A stretch of DNA of 51,902 nucleotides, from IMG/VR virus record IMGVR_UViG_3300033388_006813, positions 1-51,902 of that record. One strand, given 5' to 3'. Each line of letters begins with the position of its first letter. The stretch's first letter is position 1. The translations under genes and the position numbers were made by a program. The notes below the pieces were generated by a model. The model was not told the DNA's origin. It saw only the letters and a program-made list of their open reading frames with translations, and searched no databases. This DNA is from a virus. Positions 26,001-33,400 of this stretch are shown piece by piece.

Positions 26001-26486
26001 CAAAAAATGTATAAAACATTATTGTCTATGAAAATACCTTATGCATTATTTGGGCAATATTCTGTTAATTTACCGGGAGAAGAAAGGCCATTTTCTTTAG
26101 ATTTTGCTTATCCAAAGGTAGGTGTTGGAATTGAAGTTGATGGAGCTATCTGGCATCAAAGAGAAGATTTTCAACAGAGAGATATGAACAGAGATCAAAA
26201 GTTGGCTAATGTTGGATGGAGAATATTAAGATTTAGAGAAGATGCTGTTGAAGAACAAATAGATGCTGTGAGAGATGTTATTTATAAAAATCTTATTGAA
26301 GCAGAAAAAACTACGAAAAAATCTGCTGAAGATGATAGTATCATAAAATATGCTTCTACTGATATCAGTAGAAACTTTACACATGATTTTATAATAAATA
26401 ACGGTGAAGGTATCGGGTGTAATAGAAAAAATATTTCTAATAGTATTCAAGTTCTTTATATAGGGAATATCGAAAATGGAGATTAA
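23100..26486 (+). CDS. Portal protein with intein and C-terminal DUF559/Vsr-like nuclease domain
   Basis: 1128 residues, 771 after removal of the intein at residues 390-746. The portal part has the usual features of large-phage portals: REIMQWARFYYMNEPKVAAGVDFY, KVMNPDYIEV, DYGTYGISMLQRLF, and a long helical section after the intein (VLIRRLDNWRNKLKDWV). The portal forms the ring at the capsid vertex through which the terminase pumps DNA. After Gly/Ala/Pro/Met repeats (about 880-935), residues about 960-1062 look like a DUF559/Vsr-type PD-(D/E)XK nuclease: SLDFAYP with D1001, GIEVDGAIWH with E1012 and D1014, RDQKLANVGWRILRF. N-terminal ITKNAQYAG resembles the cluster motif. Ribosome site AGGAAGGAAA. 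The fusion of a portal with this domain is very unusual to me. Confidence 0.85.
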   Translation: MAIKMKISDDSPENKRRMVAASGAYTVEDQKMYKGLGYQNRFYAGAQSVSMPITKNAQYAGSGANVAMTQPMFFSPLHTPQNWQIASRRREIMQWARFYYMNEPKVAAGVDFYANFSMNGFKLECKNKKVLKFYEKLVKDIDIVEKLNSISHEYFLLGDVFPFLEITCPHCQNKGFTSDGKICNHPDGNFKSIKVMNPDYIEVKDNPIASNPEYYLIPDEELKLIIQRREPRKIYESLPQRFIDLVSSGQPIPLSSRSISHLKHNASDYGTYGISMLQRLFTILAYKTKIMTANWIIAERLILPIRVVKVGDKDRPATEADLQDVVTQLSAVANDPNLTVVTHHAFDYEWHGASGKIHNITQELEEIGKEILDGLMLNQAILNGEMAGYCMSEDTLTLTDSGFKHYWEIDETKDKIACYNDQTKKIEYHLPYEKVVYDYEGEMIHFNTDKIDILVSPNHRMWSAKRGSDKFEIIRAEDVKSRAKFVGAVDGYEGEYCPYVQIGAEQYNIYDFCKLAGYYVSEGWVREEKRKIRANRFTTVGISQSKDGKAREDIENIFDNMFNTHWKEENQVCVHKPELADYLRNNFGRGCVNKKLSPFVKNLSTECLEIVLDAMVNGDGCDREYLGRKNGNKSYYTSSYQLAQDFAEIAFKCGYVVKIREYNKKESKDKVYFNKRGHQYKTNHQQYVVYISKGFKGRTPTLCSKSKKYAGKEIIRESYDGKIYCFSVPYEKFVTMRNGIVTIQGNTSAQVGIEVLIRRLDNWRNKLKDWVEKNIFEPVAMMQGFVDEQETEEMGYTVYLYPQLIWNDLQLRDKTNRIQTLMQMYDKQLVSAQTVLEELDLDYDSEVEKIRSEQVMATAQGQLGGPMGGAGNLGTMGMGGPMPPPGGGPPDVAGEGMGAPGMGAPAPGGGMGAPAPGGGMGAPAPGGGMGAAAGGMPIIGKRGSKSVAEQQEEETPPPQMIKLTKLEQKMYKTLLSMKIPYALFGQYSVNLPGEERPFSLDFAYPKVGVGIEVDGAIWHQREDFQQRDMNRDQKLANVGWRILRFREDAVEEQIDAVRDVIYKNLIEAEKTTKKSAEDDSIIKYASTDISRNFTHDFIINNGEGIGCNRKNISNSIQVLYIGNIENGD
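24267..25337 (+). mobile_element. Intein with LAGLIDADG endonuclease, in portal
   Basis: 357 residues. Block A starts at Cys (CMSEDTLTLTDSGFK). A block B-like ILVSPNHRMWS follows. The endonuclease part has two LAGLIDADG helices (KLAGYYVSEGW and LDAMVNGDGC). Blocks F and G are IYCFSVPYEKFVTMRNG and VTIQGN, with Thr as the first residue of the C-extein. The penultimate residue is Gly rather than the usual His. Joined exteins read GEMAGY to TSAQVG. Splicing is inferred. Confidence 0.9.
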
Positions 26487-26886
26487 AACAGCAGGTAGAA
26501 AAAGAATTAAAGATCGAGGAATAAAATGGGAACAAAGATTCCATGAAAGATCTGAGAAATTAAGAGAACGTTTTAATAAAACAATAGGACCTTTGGCTTA
26601 TATAAGATGGGAAGGTCATGATTATACAACTGATTCTGATTATTTTATTATAGTTGGGCCATCTCTTACTAAAGAAATGAAGAAAAGATTTTTTGCGGGA
26701 ATTAAAAAATTACCAGATGATCCAAAAGCTAAAGTTTATGCTCCTGCTGGAGAATATTTTTTTAGCTCAGTAGCCGCTCTCAGTCATGCTGTTGAGAAGT
26801 GGGGAATAAAGTTTCCAAGAGGTGCTCCTAATTATACCCTAGACGATTTGGCTGATGTTGAAATACCTAGGCACGTAAAGGGTTAA
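26476..26886 (+). CDS. Unknown protein after portal
   Basis: 136 residues, overlapping the portal end by 11 nt. It starts MEIKTAGRKRIKDRG (basic, with a K-T-A piece). A compact alpha/beta middle follows (YTTDSDYFIIVGPSLTKEMK, VYAPAGEYFFSSVAALSHAV). The pattern of a small DNA-end or head-completion protein is possible by position, but I recognise no family. Confidence 0.55.
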   Translation: MEIKTAGRKRIKDRGIKWEQRFHERSEKLRERFNKTIGPLAYIRWEGHDYTTDSDYFIIVGPSLTKEMKKRFFAGIKKLPDDPKAKVYAPAGEYFFSSVAALSHAVEKWGIKFPRGAPNYTLDDLADVEIPRHVKG

Positions 26887-26891
26887 ATATA

Positions 26892-26915
26892 AATAGAGGA
26901 TTTTTTATCCCTATT
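26892..26915 (+). other. Intergenic hairpin
   Basis: AATAG and GGAT pair with ATCC and CTATT around a T-rich loop, with one bulged A. It lies just after the stop at 26886. No following T-run, so it may be an RNA processing or stability element rather than a terminator. Confidence 0.35.
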
Positions 26916-26951
26916 CTGAATATAAAAAGATAGTGTTTTTGGAGATATATC

Positions 26952-27122
26952 ATGATACTTAAATGTGGACAAAAAGATAATAAAAATTATACTTTTGGTG
27001 TGAGAACTGAGCAAGTAAAAGAAGCTATTAAAGATATAAAAACAGCTTTTTGTCCTTGCTGCGGAAAAATGATTGTTATTGGAAATTCCAAATACTGCTC
27101 TCGCTGTGGGGAGGAATTATAG
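26952..27122 (+). CDS. Small double zinc-knuckle (zinc ribbon) protein
   Basis: 56 residues, ATG after GGAG with 7-nt spacing. Two CxxC pairs (CPCCG and CSRCG) in the second half form a complete zinc ribbon; another Cys is near the N-terminus (KCGQKD). Small zinc ribbons of this kind are common in large phages and are often nucleic-acid or protein binders. The stop TAG overlaps the GTG start of the next gene by one base. Confidence 0.7.
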   Translation: MILKCGQKDNKNYTFGVRTEQVKEAIKDIKTAFCPCCGKMIVIGNSKYCSRCGEEL

Positions 27123-27469
27123 TGAAAATTATAAGAACAGCAAAATATGCTAATACATTTGAAGGATATGATCCTTATACCGTTGATTTTACTAAAGAAA
27201 GAGCAAAAGCAAAAGTAACAGATACAGATTCTTTGTTTAATGCTTTAAGTGATGCTATTGAAGCTATTAAAACCCCTAGTGCTAATGAGGGAAAATATTA
27301 CGACCAAGCATCTGTTTATAGAGCAGAATTAACTAGAAGAGGATATTCTCCCGAAGAGCAAGATAAAAGATTAGAAAAAATTCCAAGTCTCCATACAAAA
27401 CCAATGAGAGATTCTACGCCTACCACAGATTATCCTGAACTTGGAGATGCTACACTTGGAGCTTTTTAA
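27122..27469 (+). CDS. Unknown protein starting (V)KIIRTAKYAN
   Basis: 115 residues from GTG 27122, chosen because GGGGAGG (27108-27114) lies 7 nt before it; the longer reading would begin inside the zinc-ribbon gene. The N-terminus KIIRTAKYANTFEGYD again fits the shared tag, followed by an unrelated body that is helical (DSLFNALSDAIEAI, YRAELTRRGY). No family is known. It sits directly before the protease gene. Confidence 0.6.
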   Translation: MKIIRTAKYANTFEGYDPYTVDFTKERAKAKVTDTDSLFNALSDAIEAIKTPSANEGKYYDQASVYRAELTRRGYSPEEQDKRLEKIPSLHTKPMRDSTPTTDYPELGDATLGAF

Positions 27470-27493
27470 AAATAATTTGATAAGGAAAATAAA

Positions 27494-30400
27494 ATGGCAA
27501 TACATAAAATAGCAACATTTTCATATCGATGCTCAGTAGAAGCTTTAAATAAGCCGAAAGGTTGGGAAATCTATAATCTACCTAACAAAATTAAAACAGC
27601 ATCTAAAACTTCTAATAGTGAAGACTTAGGTGGATTTGATTTAAAAGAAGCTACATCTAAACACCCAGATCATTTGTATATAAAAATCTTTGCAATTAAG
27701 AAAGATGAGCCAAATGATAATGGAGATGCATTTGATGCGACTCAATTAAAGAAAGCTGCTCCTACCTTTGTTGGAGTACCACTCTTTACTAATCACCAAA
27801 ATGATGATGTTGAAAAATCAAGAGGGGAGTGTGTCCATTCTTGGTATGATAAAGAAGAAGGTGGTATCTATATTATCGGTAGAGTAGATAAAGTAGCTTA
27901 TCCAAAATTGGCAAGAGGAATAGAAGAGGGATATATATCAGGAACTAGTATGGGGTGTTTTTTGGGGCATAATAGGGTCTTAATGGCAGATTCTAGTTAT
28001 AAGTATATATACGATATTAAAAAAGGTGATGAAGTTATAACTCATAAGGGCAGAGTGAGAAAAGTTAAAAATCTTCAAAGACATGAAGACAAAACTAATG
28101 ATTTGATTTATAAAATAAAAGTTGAAGGTTTGTCTAATGAGATTTGTGCTACAAAAGAACATCCATTTTATGTCCTACAAGAACAAACTAAATGTTATAT
28201 TACAGGACAAGATATCGGTGTTCCTAAGTCTATGAGAAATAGATATAGAAGAAGGACTAAGGGAGGAGTTTACCAACAAGAAGAATATAAAATTGCTTTA
28301 AAAAATGGTGAATTAGATCAGTTCGATTTTGAATGGAAAAAATCAGAAGACCTCAAAGAAGGAGATATGGTTTCTTTTCCCATTTCTAAAGAAATTGTTG
28401 AAGATTCCGATGCTACATCTGACAAAGCGAGGTTAATAGGTTATTTTTTAGCAGAAGGTAGTTATCTTAAATATAAGGGTAATAGAGTTGCTGTAGAATT
28501 TAATTTTTGTTTATCAAAAGAAAAAGATACTTTAGGAAAAGAAGTTATAGGTTTATTAAGAAAAGTCTTTGATGGGACATTAGAACCAAAAATACAAGAA
28601 AGACCCGATAGAGATATTCTTATGATCCGTTTATATGGTAGAGATGTCGCTCAGTGGTTCTTTAATTATTGTGGGGAATATTCTCATACAAAAACATTAA
28701 ATAAAAAATGTTTATTTTGGGATCCAGAAATTCAAAAACATATTTTAGCTGCGTGGATAAATGGAGATGGAACTTGTAGAAATATTTATGCTCAGAATGG
28801 AAAATTATATCAAAATATTAGTGGGACAACTTGTTCTGAGACCCTACATAATCAAATGAAATTTATTACATCTAGATTAGGGATATATTCGACGACTGAA
28901 TATATAAAAGAAAGAGCGATAAAAAATGGGAAAAAACCATATTGGATTTTAGTTTTTGGGTGTAAGGAATCTCAAAAATTAAACGAAGTATTAGGTATTG
29001 ATAGAATAGTAGAGGGAGAATATAGAGATTCTTGGTTTAGGCAAGCAGATGATTATATTGTAATGCCTATTAAAAAAATTGAGAAAGAATATAATACAGA
29101 ACCTGTTTACAATATAGAAGTAGAGGAAGATCATTCTTATATCGTAGAAGGTGTTGTTGTAAAAAATTGTTCTGTAGAATATAGCCTCTGTTCAGTTTGT
29201 CACAATATGGCAAATACATCAGATGAGTATTGTACTCACGTTTCTAATAGAAAAAATAGAAAATATAATGGCAGTATAAACTGTTCTTATCATCAGAGCA
29301 AAACAGATACAGATGAAAAATGCCCATTGTGTGGATGTGAGAAAGAAGAAAGTAAAAGTATAAAACATGCAGAACAGATGATTTATGAACATAATTATGG
29401 ATTGAAATTTATTGAAAATTCATTTGTTGTCAACCCAGCATGTCATGAGTGCGGGGTTACTTGTGTTCTTCATGTTCCAGAGCTTCAGAAAAAGGTTGCT
29501 GAGTTTTCTAAAGTTATAAATAGATTAGTTAAAGACGCTAGTAGCGAATTTACTAAAGAATCAGCAACTGCTAAAGCTATTGAGAAATTAGGAGGGGTTA
29601 ATGAAATTAACTCTCTTAAGAGTAGCATGAATGAGATGGAAATGGTTGTTAAAAGTATGTTGAAACAAAAAGATAATGTTTCAATGGAATATGTTTCTGA
29701 TCTAGTTAAGGCTATGGCAGATGTTCAGGGAATTTTAGATGAGCTTGTTGAGATGGGCTATGCAGCGTTGCCATCTCCACCAGTAACGGCAGGTGAAGAG
29801 ACTGAAGTGCCAGCACCATTCCCAGAACCAGTACAAACCCCTGAGCCGCAAATGGTTGCTCCAGGAGGTGGATCTAGCTCCCAAGAGGACCTTGGAGGGC
29901 TAGGAAATGTAACTCTTCCTCAGAAATCTTCAAATAAAAAAGAGGATTTTTCTAAAATAAGTGAAAATGTAAGTAATAAGGTATCGTCTTTGAAGCAAAG
30001 AGTGCATAAAATACAAGAAAAACAAAATAATAATGAAATAGGAGCAATTATGGCTACTGATAAAACCACAAAAACAGCAGCGGGAACTGAAAATCTAGAA
30101 GTGATTACGGAGAAGCAATTGGAGAAGAAACAGGAAAATCTTCACCCCAGAACAGAAACCGTTTATGAAAGTATTACTGAAAGTAAAGAACAGATTGGCG
30201 GAACAGAGCAATCTAACGATACTACTAGTGATAGTCCTCAAGTTCGACTTGGAACATATGAGACAACTACCGAAGATCAACTTAAATCAGAAAGTGCTCT
30301 GGGTAGTGCTATAACTCATTTTGTTGAATACCCAGATGTTATTACAGAAAAACAATGGGATGATTTTAGCCGAGATATTGCTGGTGATTTGCCAGAAGAT

Positions 30401-33400
30401 TATACTGAATCTATAACTCAAGCTCAAATAAGAGACCTTCTTAGTAAACATAAATTTATTGGTAATGTTGAAACTATTACTGAAGATCAACTTAGAAATA
30501 TGACTATGACTGATGGACTTAAGAGATGGGCTAGTTCAGATTATTCCGTATCTCTTATGAAAACAGCAATTAATACAATTGTTGATGCTGTTGTTAAATA
30601 TAAAAAATCTCCTAATGAGATAGTGAAGGCAGCTACTATTATTAATGACGATAGTGCTACAAAAGATAAAGCAGCTTTTTTGGCTGTTGTTAATTCTCTT
30701 CCTCAAAAGGCAGATGACAAAGAAGCGTTAACTCAAAATATAGCTTATTTCTGCAAGACAGCAGCTACTCATAATAAAATCTCAGGAATAGATGCTCTTA
30801 TATTGGCAGCTTCTGACAATGGTCAGTTTGCCATGAGAGCAGAAGATCTTTTTGATTCTATTTATCATGCTACAAATAACAAAACAGCATATAAGAAAGT
30901 ACAAGAAAAAGTTGCTAAAAGAATGGAAGATGATAGTACTAAAACTATTATGTCTAAAGCAGATGGTTTTGATAAAGCTCTTAAAATAATGGATAGACCA
31001 GAAGATGGCAAATATCAGATCAGAGCATCTGTAAGTGATGTTGATGCCCCTATTACAGATAAAGTTGCTTTCTTAGCAGGAGTTAAAAAACTCGCACAAG
31101 AAATGATTGACGATGACGGTGTAGACGCTTCTGCTATTATTAAGATAGAAGTTGGTGATGGTGGAGAACTGCTTATTGATATCCAAGAAGGAGCAGAAGA
31201 AACTGTTTGTCCTGATGATATAGGAGATATTATTGAAGGACCAGTTGAAGATATCGAAGCTGATAATAACGGTGAAGAAACAAATGATATGAAACCTATG
31301 GAAGGTGGAGATCAAGCAGGAATGGGAATGGGTCAAGGACAAGATCAGAATAGACCTTCAATGAACCCTATAGCAGCAGCAAAGTCTGAGATTAAACAAG
31401 CTCAAATGATGGGTGGAGAAATGGGTGGTCAAGGTGGAGCAGCACAAGCACCTGGAGCAGGAGCAGCATTACCAGGATCGCCTGGAGCAGAAGTTCCTCC
31501 AATGGAGAATTTCACAGAAGATCCAATGGCGGATGAAGAGGGTGGCTTCGATGAAGAAAATCTTGAGGCAAAACCTCCAGGATCTATTTGCCCAGTTTGT
31601 GGAAGTGATGATGTTGATATCATTTCTGGAAAAGGAAAATGTAATAACTGTGGTTCAGAAATGACATATAAAGTTGAAGTTAATGTTACTAAGTGGGAAG
31701 GTGTAACTCCTACTGGTGATGAGGCTGAAGAGCTTGGTGGACTTGGAGAGGGAGAAGGTTTTGAAATGCCTACTGAAGAGCCAGAGCTTGGAGCAGAAGA
31801 GCCAGGTATGGGTGGAGGAATGGCAGGAGAAGCTGGAATGCCAGCTATGGCTGCTTATACTCGTTTACTTCCAGAAGCACTTAAGAAAATTGGAAGTCAA
31901 AATATTATACTTGGATCAGTCAGTCCAATAACTGGAACTATAAATACTCTTAAAATGGATGATGAGCAGTATGTATGTTTAGACACTGGTACAAAATATA
32001 AAGTTTCTTGCATTGTTTCTAAAGATGGCAACAAGGCCTATGCACAGTGGGAATGGAAACCAAAAGTCGCTGGAGTAGAATGCCCATCTTGTTCGAGAGC
32101 AAAACAAAGATTTATTAAAGCTCTTTCTTCTGTAGAACTTACAGAAGCTAAATTTAATGAGTTAGAGCTTAAAGATAAAGTTGATATTATTGTAAAAATG
32201 AATAAGTCTGGAGCACTGATGAAAGTTGCTGCTAAAGAAGGTTCAGTAGTAGAAGATTATAAACTTGCTTATGGCAACTATGGAGATAAATTCCCAGTCG
32301 AATCTTGTATTGAGAAATTAGCACGTAGATTTGGAAAAGATGCTATCTGTTTGAGCGGACCAGATGAAGGTGAAAATCTTGCTGAGTCTGTATGTAATAG
32401 ACTTAAAAAGGCTGATGTTTATACTACTAAATTAGCAACAAAAGTTGCTTCGATTTGGTCAGATTGTGATGGAGATGAAGAGTGTATTACAGATCAAGTT
32501 AGAAATGGTTATTCATTAAGAGAATCAGCAGTAATTTGTACAACATTGAAATCTGCCATGGTTCAATCTGATTATATTTTTGCAGATCAACTTAGTGTTA
32601 CATCACAGATTATTGATGAAGAGCAAGATTCTATGGGAGAACCTGTTGATGATATAGGAATGGGAGAAGAAGAAGATCCATTCGAAAATATTGATGAAGG
32701 CATTGATGGTGGTACTGTAACAATCGAGCTTCCATCAGATGTTGCTGAACAACTTGGTTCTGCAGTGGATGAAGCAACGGGTGGAATCGGAGAAGAAGGA
32801 ATAGATGAAGGCGGAATAGGTGATGAAGGCGGAATAGGTGATGAAGGCGGAATAAGTGATGAAGCTCCAATAGAAGAAGTTGCGCCAGGTGATTTAGATG
32901 GTGGAGATATGAATTCTATGGAAGGTGGAGAAGTGCCTGTGGAAGGCGAAGAAGCCCCTATAGAAGAAGGTAAAGATATGACAATGTTTGATAGCGAAAC
33001 ACCAGAAGGCATGGGCGGTATTGGAGAGCCTTGTGATGATTCTTATGGCGGGGGCGGATCTGTTAAGATTACAGTTAATGGAGAACCAACAGGTGGCGGA
33101 TCAGCTTTTGCAGAAAAAAAAGAGGATTTTGAAAAAGAAGCTGGAAATGTAAATGATAATGATGGTATGGATTATAAGGAAGCCTTAATTATGAGTGGAG
33201 CAATTGGACAAGTTGGAAAGCCTCAAATGGATCTTTCTTCTGTTATCGCAGCTATTAATAAAACTGCGGGAGAAAAAGAAATTTCACAAGAGAAAGCACA
33301 AGACAGTCCCGATATAGGAACTTATACAGCTGGTGAAGGTGGAAGTGAAATGGGTCATGAAAGTGAAACCATTAGAACTCCACAAAAACCAAGTGTACCA

